The notes: generated from the letters alone by a model not told the origin. 64,000 nucleotides of DNA from Rhizobium sophoriradicis (GCF_003939025.1 NZ_RQIH01000018.1:62001-126000), one strand, 5' to 3'; shown: positions 55,201-63,727, numbered from the stretch's first letter. Numbers and translations are program-made.

Positions 55201-55602
55201 CACGGCGGCATGGCCCGGGCGATGGAAACCGTGTTGCGTGGCCGGACCCCGGAGCTTTACGACCCCATCCGGGCGGCGTTGGGAGACGTTGCTGCCGACG
55301 ACCCCAGCGGGTTTGGCGAAGCCCTCGATGTGATCGCCGCCGGAACGCCTTTCTGGCCATCGGACTGTCACCCGGGCCAACTGTTTTCGACGCGTCACAA
55401 CCTCAGAGAAATCGACTTTTTTCTCGCGCGACTCGTTGTGTTCCTCGATCTTGCGGGACTGACGCAAGACCTGTTCGCTGCACTCTCGGCAAGCGCCCAG
55501 CGCGGACGACGGTTCGTCGCCGTTGCCGGGCTCTTGCATCGCTATGACAGCCTGCTGCGGCTGCCCCGCTTTGACGAGATGGTGGCCGCTGGTGGAGCCT
55601 AA
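52231..55602 (+). CDS. STAND-like NTPase, 1123 residues
   Basis: The start overlaps the previous stop as ATGA at 52231. A helical region of about 200 residues precedes a P-loop (VTGIGGSGKSALV, about 217-224), Walker B (LVVLVDTFEEVLV, about 334) and a later Arg-containing VVAGRAHP. A winged-helix-like segment and a long helical C-terminal half of about 600 residues follow, without recognisable repeats. This layout matches STAND NTPases, which act as sensors that oligomerise on a trigger. I expect it to be the sensor or scaffold activating the three protease proteins encoded upstream. It is the last gene of the operon. Confidence 0.75.
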   Translation: MNATKHDTPENAALVLRRRAAVVGTFDPVAFLQLPVRAEDKEAFEDRVLAFLSPMMEEVIEDKRVLWRLRPQPRRDTLREMAAEGVLEQTVRQTKPQVSDRFGQVLQAMLKKGAAAGDPRKMSTDDLMLQALALDFVRSLPTDWPVREPPVDPRVMLARKAERRRQDFVAPRKLFGRALEAHALDQYIESGLLQQPLVALPKPPSDFARLRPLLVTGIGGSGKSALVADLMRRTQKDDWSGPICVWIDFDQRNVALGGEREWLNEVTRQIGFARPAAAERLSAIRNAARNDLHRLTQESGDVERLSGTESLNVVSSMREEMQRALGDGMFAEQTLVVLVDTFEEVLVRSNMKAPFLDQEPFGLVLEFLNSLEVLRCHDGRPLFKDVRAVVAGRAHPFQGDDGDAARWFEARLEIGELGPEAAVEFLRSRADRQIFTQARSRRLVGAIPRFPIVLLLLAAFSRGRTAAEIEEAATLAEGSGVLGAASSTRVLYSRFLHRLKDHIVTDAAGERLISRDDLSKLAHPGLALTVVTPTLIREVLAGPTALGAIDVQKSIDLFEALSREVWLVERSGDDAIRHVPVLRRIMLPMLDSDLSPAGNSEIPMRETVRAVHRAAANWYRAGGGAGEPDAATLAAYHDAFLGEVGLLLTDPSLVRRLIDLAGEDVFAMPLAARAILRREDKSDIGLSNQETAALPVDARRKAVATRRAERARLGVTSRQAERYEPIGDLEMEQLALIDAGSDEHSYQGSGHGRQLDIVEDIDTARRIAALFSEADFEGVVRSGRSGVLRMAEAPEHEPPLDKLGDLTSHWLWKWALSCLATGAVQESDLLWATESASFPFQPSSRNPFALGTLLALAVATVALGRTPAFVDHAPYRDAITAYPVLASAPIASILSLRLHALSKYWNPALMAYPRNYFDVRADITQVVAIWGMLKPDEREGSTLLQIPGTLFRQIDEFQSGPPASTDLKILDAPEAFFRVSNEGVPAYRSAHGGMARAMETVLRGRTPELYDPIRAALGDVAADDPSGFGEALDVIAAGTPFWPSDCHPGQLFSTRHNLREIDFFLARLVVFLDLAGLTQDLFAALSASAQRGRRFVAVAGLLHRYDSLLRLPRFDEMVAAGGA

Positions 55603-55649
55603 AATGCCGACCAGAGCAGGAAGCCGTTTTCCCAATAAGCTCGGCAGCA

Positions 55650-56035
55650 TCAAAGATTGCGCTGCGGCAGGTACCTATGTAGGGCCGCGAAGAAGCCTGC
55701 CGATTTCCATGCGGCTCGATTTCCGATGACGAAGAGCGATGTCTTCGCGCGGGTTACGCCGACATTGGCGAGATTCGGTCTTCCACCAGCCCACGCGCGT
55801 GCGCCCTGTTGAGAGGGAGACTGCGCGCTCAGAACAAAGAAAACAATATCCGCTTCTCGGCCTTGAACTGTTTGAACGGTCCCAACCCGGTCCCTGACCC
55901 ACGTCCGAGGCCCGTCTACCCAGCCGTCGAGAACGCGACTGTCGACCAGTTTGTCGCGGAGATTGTCCTGAACGACGACAAATGGCGTGATGACACGTCA
56001 ATCAGCACCGAACATTCACCCCTTTTGCTTATCCA
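55650..56035 (-). pseudogene. Superfamily I helicase, C-terminal relic
   Basis: The minus strand encodes DSRVLDGWVDGPRTWVRD, RVGTVQTVQGREADIVFFVL, PNLANVGVTRAKTSLFVIGN and a stop at 55650. VGTV.T.QG.E and NV.VTRAK..L.VIGN are motifs V and VI of AAA_12 / DNA2-like helicases. An in-frame stop near 55998 and the IS21 terminus at 56040 end the match, so only the last 110-120 residues remain. Confidence 0.75.
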
Positions 56036-56039
56036 ATTT

Positions 56040-56480
56040 TGACCCCCCTGTGCTGTAGATCAGCGCTTGGCCTGCCCGGCGCTGGCCGGGGTTGCAGAGG
56101 GTAGGCCAAGTGCGGGTGATGATCTTCTTCGACTTTAGCTTTGAGAGCGGTTCTTGAAGCGCCAGGACTCATTGCCGGTCTCGACAATCTCGCAGTGATG
56201 GGTCAGGCGGTCGAGAAGTGCCGTCGTCATCTTGGCATCGCCGAACACCGTCGGCCATTCACCGAACGCCAGGTTCGTGGTGACAATGATCGACGTGCGC
56301 TCGTAGAGCCTGCTGATCAGATGGAATAGGAGTTGGCCGCCGGCCAGGGCGAAAGGCAGGTAGTCGCGCCCATTGCGCACGAGGCGCGGCGCGTCGAAGC
56401 AAAGAACAGTACCGACTTTGCCGACGGACAATGCAGCCACCAGCTTCTCAGGAGCTGGACGGGCAACCATTCCGCTGGCT
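56040..56480 (-). pseudogene. istB: IS21-family IstB C-terminal relic with IS terminus
   Basis: GGQLLFHLISRLYERTSIIV, TTNLAFGEWPTVFGDAKMTT and LLDRLTHHCEIVETGNESW form the C-terminal half of the AAA ATPase helper protein IstB of IS21 elements; its stop is at 56135. The terminal sequence 56040-56092 recurs at 24985-25036. The 5' half of istB and all of istA are missing. Confidence 0.8.
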
Positions 56481-57065
56481 GAACGTCTGAGATCATCATC
56501 GATGACCTCAACGGTGCGGAAGCCGCGATGCCGCCCGAAGTCAACCAGTTCATATATTGCCGGCGACAGCTCGCAGGATTGTTCTCAACGTGGCCTTTGC
56601 TCGACTGCCTTACGTAAACAATGGCTTTCGCTTGTCGCTTTCAATTTGCGATTTCAAACGGCGGAATACCTTAAGTCAGTTGGACTTAACGGGCAGAATC
56701 AGCCCAATTTTCAGCTAAGGATTTCATGGTTTACAATTGCAAATGCGGTTAAGGTCTTGGATCAGCGCCACTTCCCAAGGGAGGTGTTGTTCGTCGCGAT
56801 GCATCGTATGCAAGCAAAATTGTGTCCACCGATAAGCCTTAGTCACTCGCAGCCAGTCTTGACCTGCGGAGATGGCGTCCGATTTTCAGCTGGCGCTTGA
56901 ATGAAATCCCTAGCTGAAATTCACAACGCCGGATCCCGGGTGCCTGGCAAATCGGCGACGGCGTCGAATTTACGGTTCGTTAACCATTTGAATTAACCAC
57001 GTTCTTTTGGAATAAGGAATTGAACTTGGCCCTTACTTCCGTCGCACCGAGGGCGTTTTTTTGAG
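56481..57065. other. Non-coding stretch
   Basis: No gene is recognisable. The segment 56590-57000 is relatively AT-rich compared with the surrounding DNA, and the GC content rises again near the recombinase gene. Confidence 0.3.
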
Positions 57066-57106
57066 GCAATCACCTCCGATAAGTAATGCTTATCGGAAGC
57101 GATTGC
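57066..57106. repeat. 41-bp composite dyad upstream of the recombinase gene
   Basis: GCAATC-N3-TCCGATAAG-N5-CTTATCGGA-N3-GATTGC is symmetric about TAATG. The inner 9-base arms and the outer 6-base arms are exact. It lies about 410 bases before the serine recombinase start. Further dyads follow (CCCGGA-AA-TCCGGG near 57157, GGGC-N6-GCCC near 57177), as expected for a resolution site with several binding subsites. Confidence 0.55.
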
Positions 57107-57366
57107 TATAACGCCGCAAATCAGCGATGTCGGTCGTCCTGGATCGGCGGATTCGCCCGGAAATCCGGGCATTTAGGGCAATTTCGCCCGGGATGACCGG
57201 ACTCTCAATCGCAAAATTCGACGGCCGCCGTCGGCACACATGGCCGGTCCTCATTTCCGGAATTGAGCGCCGGCGCCCTTCAGCAGGCTTCTCCGCCCGC
57301 AGCCATCACCAAAGCCGCTGTTTTTCCAGCATTTCCGCCCTGGAAGCCCGCTGACGCGCATTTGCC

Positions 57367-57396
57367 ACCGCGGACGCTCCGTTGCTCGTCCGCGGT
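57367..57396. repeat. Perfect hairpin upstream of the recombinase gene
   Basis: ACCGCGGACG and CGTCCGCGGT form a 10-bp stem with a 10-base loop. It is followed by AGCATTTT and could be a terminator or part of the recombinase control region. Confidence 0.5.
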
Positions 57397-57513
57397 AGCA
57401 TTTTGAGTCTGACGGGCCGCTATTCAATGGCTAAAACACGCTTGCAACTGTTCGATTTCTAACGCATGCCTTATCTGTACAAACTACTTCGAGACAGGGC
57501 CGTTACAAGCGCG

Positions 57514-58431
57514 ATGGCAAAGCCACAAACATTTGACAACCAACAATCTCCCAAGCGGCTGATCGGTTATGCCCGGGTGTCGACGGATGAACAGGTCCAC
57601 GATGCCCAGTTGGACGAGCTGCGTGCAGCCGGCTGCGATCGGATCCATCAGGAGCATGGTTCCGGAGCATCGCGGGCTCGACCGGTGCTGACGCGATTAC
57701 TCGCTGAACTTAGCGCCGGCGACGTCCTCATTGTCGTGCGCCTCGATCGACTGGCCCGATCCGTCAGTCATCTCTTGTCGGTGATCGAGGACCTCGAGGC
57801 CCGCGGCGTGCATTTCCGGTCGATCCGCGATCCAATCGATACGTCGACCCCGCAGGGCATGTTTTCCCTTCAGGTCCTCGGCGCCGTCGCGCAGCTCGAG
57901 CGGGCGCTAATCGCTGAGCGTACCAAAGCCGGCATTAAGGCGGCGAAGGCACGCGGCAAGCTTCCTGGAAATCCCGGTCTGCGAGAACGACGGCCGGAGG
58001 CGATCAAGGCAATCTCGCAGGCACGGGAGAAGCTCTATCTCGATGAACTCATTGCATCGGCGCAGACGTGGCTGCCGATGGTGCGTCAACTCCGGCCGCA
58101 GCACAGTTGGGACAATGTCGTGCGGGTTCTCAATCGCCGTGGCCACGACTGGACCGTCGAACGCCTTCGTCGCGCTGTTCATCGCATGGTACGCGAAAAG
58201 CTCGCGGAGAAGGAACTCCTTGCTCGATCCCCTCGCCGGGCTCCCGAAGACTATCTGATGAAGCTGGTGGCGGCAATTGCCATTGCCGATCCCAACCTGT
58301 CGCTGCGCGACATTGCCGCGCAACTGGACCAGATGGGAGAACGGCCTGTGCGCAGCGGCAAGAACTGGCAACCGTCCTCGGTGCGGGTCCTGCTGGACGA
58401 AGCCCACCGATTTGGCCTCATTCGCCGTTGA
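57514..58431 (+). CDS. Serine recombinase (resolvase/invertase family)
   Basis: This is a 305-residue protein. The catalytic domain begins RLIGYARVSTDEQVHDAQ with the nucleophilic Ser in ARVS. LIVVRLDRLARS supplies the catalytic Arg residues, and VAQLERALIAERTKAGIKAA is the E helix. The C-terminal part is longer than in Tn3 resolvases and contains a second helical DNA-binding region (DIAAQLDQMGERPVRSGK). It may resolve plasmid multimers or invert DNA. Starts at 57466 and 57514 are both possible; neither has a strong ribosome-binding site. Dyads at 57066-57396 could be its sites. Confidence 0.85.
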   Translation: MAKPQTFDNQQSPKRLIGYARVSTDEQVHDAQLDELRAAGCDRIHQEHGSGASRARPVLTRLLAELSAGDVLIVVRLDRLARSVSHLLSVIEDLEARGVHFRSIRDPIDTSTPQGMFSLQVLGAVAQLERALIAERTKAGIKAAKARGKLPGNPGLRERRPEAIKAISQAREKLYLDELIASAQTWLPMVRQLRPQHSWDNVVRVLNRRGHDWTVERLRRAVHRMVREKLAEKELLARSPRRAPEDYLMKLVAAIAIADPNLSLRDIAAQLDQMGERPVRSGKNWQPSSVRVLLDEAHRFGLIRR

Positions 58432-59336
58432 GGGCATGGTTCATCCGACGCCCGATGGCAGAGAGTCTTTTCTTGTCGCTATTCGACTGCATAGCCGTCA
58501 GGTCCGGCCTTTGGGGATCTGTAGCGCCAGGACCGCTAGTCGCTATCGCTCCGCGGTTTCAGCTCAGCGCCTACATCCTCGCCGCGGAGCCGGCTTCCTC
58601 CGCCTGCTCGCCCCCTCCCCCGGAACGTGCTGAAGGCTTCAGCCGCGGTGATTATGATCCGCAGAGGCGCGCGGGCCATGACCCTCGGCGGCGCGGGTAA
58701 AAGCAGAGGACAGCCGCTCCCCTCGCTACCAAAAAGCCGTCTCGGCTGCACGACGAATTCGGGCGCGAGCCGGAACTCAGTCAGACAGTATTTGTTTCTT
58801 TTACAATCCGTCCGCGTTTCGGCGTTCTTTCAAGGATGCTCGACAATTTGATTGAGCCATTTGTCCGCGCCGCCAGCTATATTTCCTACAAGAATGATTA
58901 CGGCCGAAGATCTGCAAACATTCGTTTTACGACCAGCAAATTTCGACTGTCCTCGAAGCCTGGGAGGTCTTCGTCCTGAAGCATCCTGCGGAGACCGCCG
59001 TTAAGATTACAAAGCAATGTCTCCTTTCAGTCGTGACAAACACCGCGATTGTTCGTTCGAACACGAAGCCGCTCAATCGGCTCCGTGCATCAACTGACCT
59101 TACTACACCAGCCGCATAGAAGGGCTGTCGGCCATTCTACCCGGGCAACCATGACCAATGCCCTTAGAACGTCATGTACGATCAAAAATGACCGCCAAGA
59201 CCCCGCGACCCATGGCGGCGACAGGACGGTACCTATCTCTACACAACCGATCTTGTGAGAGGTGGCGCGAGGAGCGGGTCATGCGCCGTCCATAGTAGCG
59301 CCCGAAAATGTCGTTTCTTTTCAGAGTGTTGTAGCT
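58432..59336. other. Non-coding or decayed stretch
   Basis: I see no supported gene. A short frame at 58627 (MLKASAAVIMIRRGARAM) looks like the start of a small protein but breaks off. The region separates the recombinase from the IS cluster. Confidence 0.3.
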
Positions 59337-59352
59337 GTGGTCAGCTGACCAC
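59337..59352. repeat. 16-bp palindrome, copy 1 (parS candidate)
   Basis: GTGGTCAGCTGACCAC is a perfect palindrome identical to the one at 62313-62328 beside repC. The two copies bracket the 3-kb IS cluster. Confidence 0.5.
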
Positions 59353-59476
59353 CGGAAAAGCAGCTGTTGGCAGTGCGTCCCACCCCAAAAGACTTGCTGG
59401 CCCACGACAGCAGAGTCTGGCGAAAAACCTCGATCAGTGGACCCGCTGACCTAGCACTCAATCCTCTCCGGCAGCG

Positions 59477-60535
59477 ACTAGATGTGGAGCCTCAACAGGT
59501 TGTCCTGGGTAAGAGCGAGCCTAGTGATTGGTGGTTTTGAGTTTAGACTTCCGTGAGGCCTGTGCCAATTGTAGCGATGAAGCCATCGTGGCAGTTCGGC
59601 GGCGGGCATGTCCGAGTTGGGATAGGCGACGGCGTAGGCCCACTCTCTGAGGGCGGTCTGGATGAAGCGTTCGGCCTTTCCGTTGGTTTTAGGCGTATAT
59701 GGTCTGGTGCGAACGTGCTTGAGGCCGTTGTCGCGACAAGCTTGGCCGAATGGCTTTGATGTGTAGCAGGGACCATTGTCGGTCATGACGCGCTCGACCG
59801 CGATCCCGAGGCTGGCATAATAGGCCAATGCCGCCTTCAAGAAGGCCACGGCGCTTTCTTTCGTCTCGTCCGGCGATATCTGTGAGAAAGCGATGCGAGA
59901 GGCATCGTCGATGGCCACATGAACGCATTCCCAACCGGCGCCCCAACTCTTGCCTCTGCGCGAACTCTGGCGAGTGCGATCGCCGGTGATGCGGTGGCCG
60001 ACCTCATGAAACCGGCCGAGCTTCTTGATGTCGATATGAATCATCTCGCCGGGAGCCTGGCGTTCATGACGACGCACAGGCTCGGCCGGCTCGATATCCT
60101 TGAGGCGGGAGAGGCCTGCGCGCTTGAGAACCCGGCTCACCGTCGCTGCAGATACACCGGTTTCGATCGCGATGTGCTTGCCAGTCAGGCGCTGGCGGCG
60201 AAGCGTGATGATGCGCTCCGCCAGCGCCTGACTGGTCTGCCGGGGCATGGCATGAGGTCGGGAGGAACGATCGAGCATCGCCTCTCGACCACCGGCCTTG
60301 AAACGCTCGACCCAACGGGCGACGATCTTGGCCGCGACGCCATAGGCCTGTGCTGCCTGAGCCTGGGTCAGATGCCCTTCGATAACAGCAAGCGCCATTT
60401 GTTCCCGGCGCAACGGCGTCAGTCGGGCATTCTTATGAATGTTCATTCGCGGCGATCCTTCCGACTCGAGGTGTGATAGCTCCAGTCTCCTAAATCCGCT
60501 TTGAATGGACAACCTCCCGAAAGCTCACAACTAGA
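59477..60535 (-). mobile_element. IS481-family insertion sequence with 6-bp target duplication
   Basis: The element spans 59483-60529. Its ends begin TGTGGAGCCTC and, on the other strand, TGTGAGCTTTC, and both then share AGGTTGTCC. ACTAGA is present directly outside each end (59477-59482 and 60530-60535). This is the NCTAGN target duplication known for IS481. The element sits inside an older IS3 relic. It is the best-preserved insertion sequence of the window. Confidence 0.85.
59478..60446 (-). CDS. IS481-family transposase
   Basis: This is an intact 322-residue transposase from the ATG at 60446. A double helix-turn-helix (LTQAQAAQAYGVAAKIVARW) precedes the catalytic core: Asp in MIHIDIKKLGR, Asp in RVMTDNGPCY and Glu in KTNGKAERFIQTAL. 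The reading frame ends beyond the IS terminus: the stop codon TAG is supplied by the target duplication ACTAGA, so the gene is completed only by inserting at such a target. The element is probably still active. Confidence 0.92.
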   Translation of the reverse strand: MNIHKNARLTPLRREQMALAVIEGHLTQAQAAQAYGVAAKIVARWVERFKAGGREAMLDRSSRPHAMPRQTSQALAERIITLRRQRLTGKHIAIETGVSAATVSRVLKRAGLSRLKDIEPAEPVRRHERQAPGEMIHIDIKKLGRFHEVGHRITGDRTRQSSRRGKSWGAGWECVHVAIDDASRIAFSQISPDETKESAVAFLKAALAYYASLGIAVERVMTDNGPCYTSKPFGQACRDNGLKHVRTRPYTPKTNGKAERFIQTALREWAYAVAYPNSDMPAAELPRWLHRYNWHRPHGSLNSKPPITRLALTQDNLLRLHI

Positions 60536-61200
60536 GCCTGCGCGCTCCGAGTACGCCAAGTGGCGGAAACGCGAAGCTTTCATCTCGCGCAGCGTTGGAG
60601 CCGGTTGCGGCAATGGTATCTGCATCACGTGCCCGGGTCTGGTCCGAGCGATGAGTGCGGCCGGAAGTGGTTGTAATCGTCGGCCCAGCAATGGCGCTTC
60701 GGGCATAATCGCAGCCGAGGAACAGGCTTTGGTTGACCATCTCGTCCCGCATCCGGCCGTTGAAGCTCTCGACATTAGCGTTTTGCATCGGCTTCCCGGC
60801 GTGATGCCGTGCGACTCGACACTATGATCCTTCGACCTGGCAAGGATGGCATTCGAGGTGAATTCCGTGCCGTTGTCGGAGACGATCATCCCCGGTTTGC
60901 CGCGCCGTTCGATGAGGACCGACAGTTCGCGAGCGACGCGACGACGCAAGATCGAGGTGCACGGGATCGCCGCCAGGCATTCGCGGGTCACGTCTTCGAC
61001 GAAGTTGAGCACGCGAAACCGCCTTCCGCAAGCGAACTGGTCGTGAACGAGATTCAGCGAGCTTCGGGCATTGGCCTTCGCTTCGACCAGGATCGGGCCA
61101 CGCGTGCCGACAGTGCCGCCCCGGCTTTTCTGCTTGCGAACGGAAAGTCCTTCTTCGCGATAGAGCCCGTAGATGCGGTCGACCCCAACGGCGCTCCCCC
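60536..61200 (-). pseudogene. IS3-family OrfB relic
   Basis: Minus-strand frames give VGVDRIYGLYREEGLSVR, FRVLNFVEDVTRECLAAIP, RVARELSVLIERRGKPGMIV, SDNGTEFTSNAILA and NANVESFNGRMRDEMVN. These belong to an IS3 (IS51/IS407-type) transposase. Several frameshifts and a missing 5' part make it dead. At its end it is interrupted by the IS481 element, and near 61200 it is fused to an IS4 relic. Confidence 0.8.
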
Positions 61201-61254
61201 CCCGCCGAAGCCGCCGGTCGCCGGTCGCCGGTCGCGCAATAGGGCGACTTCTTT

Positions 61255-62075
61255 ATGATGTGGGCGCGCCTGCCCGACCAACGCTTCGATCTTTTGTCGC
61301 GCGTCATGCATGACCATGCACTCATCGGCGGCTCTAAACTGCGTGATGTCGTAGAGACAGTTCGGTTCTGCGACACCCAAACGATCGAGCTGCGCGAGCG
61401 CGCCGACCGTCCGGCGCGGCAGGCAACGTTGTGCCTCCGCTTCGGCCAGGCGACGATCAGGCGACCGCAAAACCTGCGCGAAGAAGGGCTGCCCGACGGG
61501 GTTAGGCTCAGTTGGGTCGAGGTCGTCGAACCGGACGCACCCGACGGTGTCGAGCCCTTGCATTGGCTGCTCTTGACCACCCATGCGCTCTCCAGTGCGA
61601 CTGACGCCTGGCAGATCGTCGCTTGGTACAAGCAGCGCTGGATGATCGAGCAGTTCTTCCGGGTGATGAAGACGCAGGGCTTCAAGATCGAAGACAGCCA
61701 ATTGCAGTTAGCGCCGCGGCTGGAAAAGCTCGTCGCCATCGCCGCCAAGGCCGCGGCAATCGTCCTCCAACTCGTGCAGGACCGCAGTGGCGGCGATCCT
61801 CACCCGGCAAGCCTGGCAGTCAGTCCCCACGAGATCAACACGCTCGCCGCCCTCGAAAGCCGCTTCAAGGGCAAGACCAAGCTGCAATCCAATCCCCATC
61901 CCAAAGCTTCGCTCGCCTGGGCCGCTTGGATCATCGCCAAACTCGGCGGCTGGAACGGCTATGCCTCCTCCAAGCCGCCTGGACCCATCACCTTCTTCAA
62001 CGGACTCAAATACTGTGCCGATGGCTGGGCCTTGCGAGATAGCGCCATCGCCCACTCGCGATTAGCCGGCACAGC
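61255..62075 (+). pseudogene. IS4-family transposase, N-terminally truncated
   Basis: The frame contains RADRPARQATLCLRFGQATI, HWLLLTTHALSSATDAWQIV, AWYKQRWMIEQFFRVMKTQG and KPPGPITFFNGLKYCADGW. The Y-(2)-R-(3)-E-(6)-K signature (YKQRWMIEQFFRVMK) of IS4 transposases is present, but the N-terminal half with the first catalytic Asp is missing. The frame continues to 62283 with unrelated residues. It faces the IS3 relic head to head. Confidence 0.8.
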
Positions 62076-62312
62076 CGGCCGCCTTGCGATTTGCCGCGCC
62101 GGTGCCAATGAATTGATGAAAGGCGGCTGCCATTTCGTGCGAAGACTTCGCTCCTGGTCTTGTTCGTGCGCGACCTTGGGCGCGTTCGTATTGAGATCAC
62201 GGTCTACTGTTCCCCTAAGAGGCGTCATTTGGCTCGGGAGCCAGACGGTAACCGGCACAATGCCTGCGACAAGCCGCCTTTGAAAGTTGGTGTTTTCCAA
62301 GAGGTTAGCTTG

Positions 62313-62328
62313 GTGGTCAGCTGACCAC
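62313..62328. promoter_or_regulatory. 16-bp palindrome downstream of repC (parS candidate)
   Basis: GTGGTCAGCTGACCAC is a perfect 16-bp palindrome 40 bases after the repC stop. In repABC plasmids the RepB-binding partition site is a 16-bp palindrome that may lie downstream of repC, as described for the R. etli symbiotic plasmid. An identical copy lies at 59337-59352. Confidence 0.65.
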
Positions 62329-62368
62329 AACCGAAATCCTCAACGGCAGGAATAACGATCAGCCGCAC

Positions 62369-63577
62369 TTACCCAGCCCTCAAACCGCCTTGCCCGTTGG
62401 CCTTCAACAACGCCATTATCATCGGGCCAAGCGAGAATTCACCGCGCTCACTTCGGCGCGTTAGATCCCGCAGATAGCCTCCAGGAGAGTTGATGAAGTT
62501 AGCCCTTTCCAGGATGCACGCAATTGCCACCGCAGCATTCTCCGGTCCTAGCGCCTCGCAGGCATCCTGGTAGGCGGAAGGGCTTACCCCCAGCATAGAT
62601 CGAACCACCACAGCGGCAGACATCAGATCTCGCCAGCTTCCCACGCCGCGCGGTGCATAGTCGCTGATCATCGGGCACGCCTTGAGCACCAATCCCAAGG
62701 GGAACGCCCTTTGCGATTCATTCTTCGGCTGAAGGCTCAAGCTCGCCTTTGCCCCCTGCTCCTTTTCGGAGCGTGGTTCAGATTCATTTACGGATTCGGG
62801 TTTTGAATTCTGTATGTGCTGCTCGATATGAGCAGCATTGGTGCTAATTTTTTCAGCATTCTCGAGGTTTTCCAAACGATTAAGCACTTCCTCACGGAGC
62901 ATCTCCATTTCATTGAGAACGCTAGTGACCCCTTCAAGGGTCGGAACGCGCGGAATTCTGCTCGCGAGCGCAATGTAGATGTCCTCGGTCGTCTTCCAAT
63001 CGCCGTCGGCGCCCTCGACCATTGCAGCAGTAATAAGTTTGCGAACATCCCGCCGGCAAATTGTAAGGCTCTCTTTGGCTTTCCTGAGCGAGGCTCTCTC
63101 GGCCGCCACTCTTTGCGCCAACATCGCCAACTCTTCCGATCGCGCCAGGAGGGGCGACAGGTCGAAGCCAAAAGCATTCTCGATCTGGCCATCGTCGCCC
63201 TTGCGGGCGAAGCGCTTGCCATTGGCGCTATCCTTACGGACGATCAACCCCGACTCCACCAGAATGGCAATATGCCGCCGCAACGTTGCGCCCGCCATTG
63301 CATGCGCCCGAAGCGCCAGTTGGGCATTCGAGGGGAAGACAATCAATTGTGCATCCTGACGCAACTCATTGTCAGGATAAAAACTCAAAAGTGCGTCAAG
63401 AACAGCCAGACTGTTCGACTGGATCTTGAGCAGTTCCATCGCGGCGGAAGCGTCTCTCAACACTTTCCACTTATCGGCAGCTTTTCCATGCTTGATTTCC
63501 ATTGCCGCCTGGCGCCGCACGAGCGCAAGCGTCATTGGCCGCCGCCCGAACGGCGTCGCTACATTCCCCGACTGCAT
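62369..63577 (-). CDS. repC: Replication initiator RepC
   Basis: This 402-residue protein is a RepC of alphaproteobacterial repABC plasmids. RRQAAMEIKHGKAADKWKVL and RAHAMAGATLRRHIAILVES form the N-terminal winged-helix DNA-binding region. CPMISDYAPRGVGSWRDLMS and GPENAAVAIACILERANFIN form the C-terminal domain. RepC binds an origin within its own gene. The start at 63577 lies 156 bases after the repB stop; the intergenic region carries the ctRNA that limits RepC synthesis. The gene is intact, so this replicon is probably functional. Confidence 0.95.
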   Translation of the reverse strand: MQSGNVATPFGRRPMTLALVRRQAAMEIKHGKAADKWKVLRDASAAMELLKIQSNSLAVLDALLSFYPDNELRQDAQLIVFPSNAQLALRAHAMAGATLRRHIAILVESGLIVRKDSANGKRFARKGDDGQIENAFGFDLSPLLARSEELAMLAQRVAAERASLRKAKESLTICRRDVRKLITAAMVEGADGDWKTTEDIYIALASRIPRVPTLEGVTSVLNEMEMLREEVLNRLENLENAEKISTNAAHIEQHIQNSKPESVNESEPRSEKEQGAKASLSLQPKNESQRAFPLGLVLKACPMISDYAPRGVGSWRDLMSAAVVVRSMLGVSPSAYQDACEALGPENAAVAIACILERANFINSPGGYLRDLTRRSERGEFSLGPMIMALLKANGQGGLRAG

Positions 63578-63636
63578 TGTCTCTCACCTTTCAGCAGGCA
63601 AAGGAAATTCGCTCACCAAAACGGCGCCAAAGACTC

Positions 63637-63665
63637 TTGACGAGGATTCGAGGAAATGCGATTCT
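63637..63665 (+). promoter_or_regulatory. Promoter of the repABC counter-transcribed RNA
   Basis: TTGACG and GATTCT are separated by 17 bases, reading opposite to repB and repC. The predicted start is about 63672, which fits the terminator at 63727. Confidence 0.65.
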
Positions 63666-63671
63666 GTTCTT

Positions 63672-63727
63672 GCTACAGAGACAGAAGGGCTTCCACGACG
63701 GCGACGTTGAGGGAGCTCTTTTCTTTT
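63672..63727 (+). ncRNA. Counter-transcribed RNA (incompatibility RNA) of repABC
   Basis: It is about 56 bases long, antisense to the repB-repC intergenic mRNA. A hairpin of AGAAGGGCTTCC with GGGAGCTCTTTT (12 pairs including G-U) around a loop of about 16 bases, then a T-rich tail, forms the terminator. In repABC plasmids this RNA blocks repC translation or elongation and determines incompatibility. Coordinates are estimated from promoter and terminator. Confidence 0.7.
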
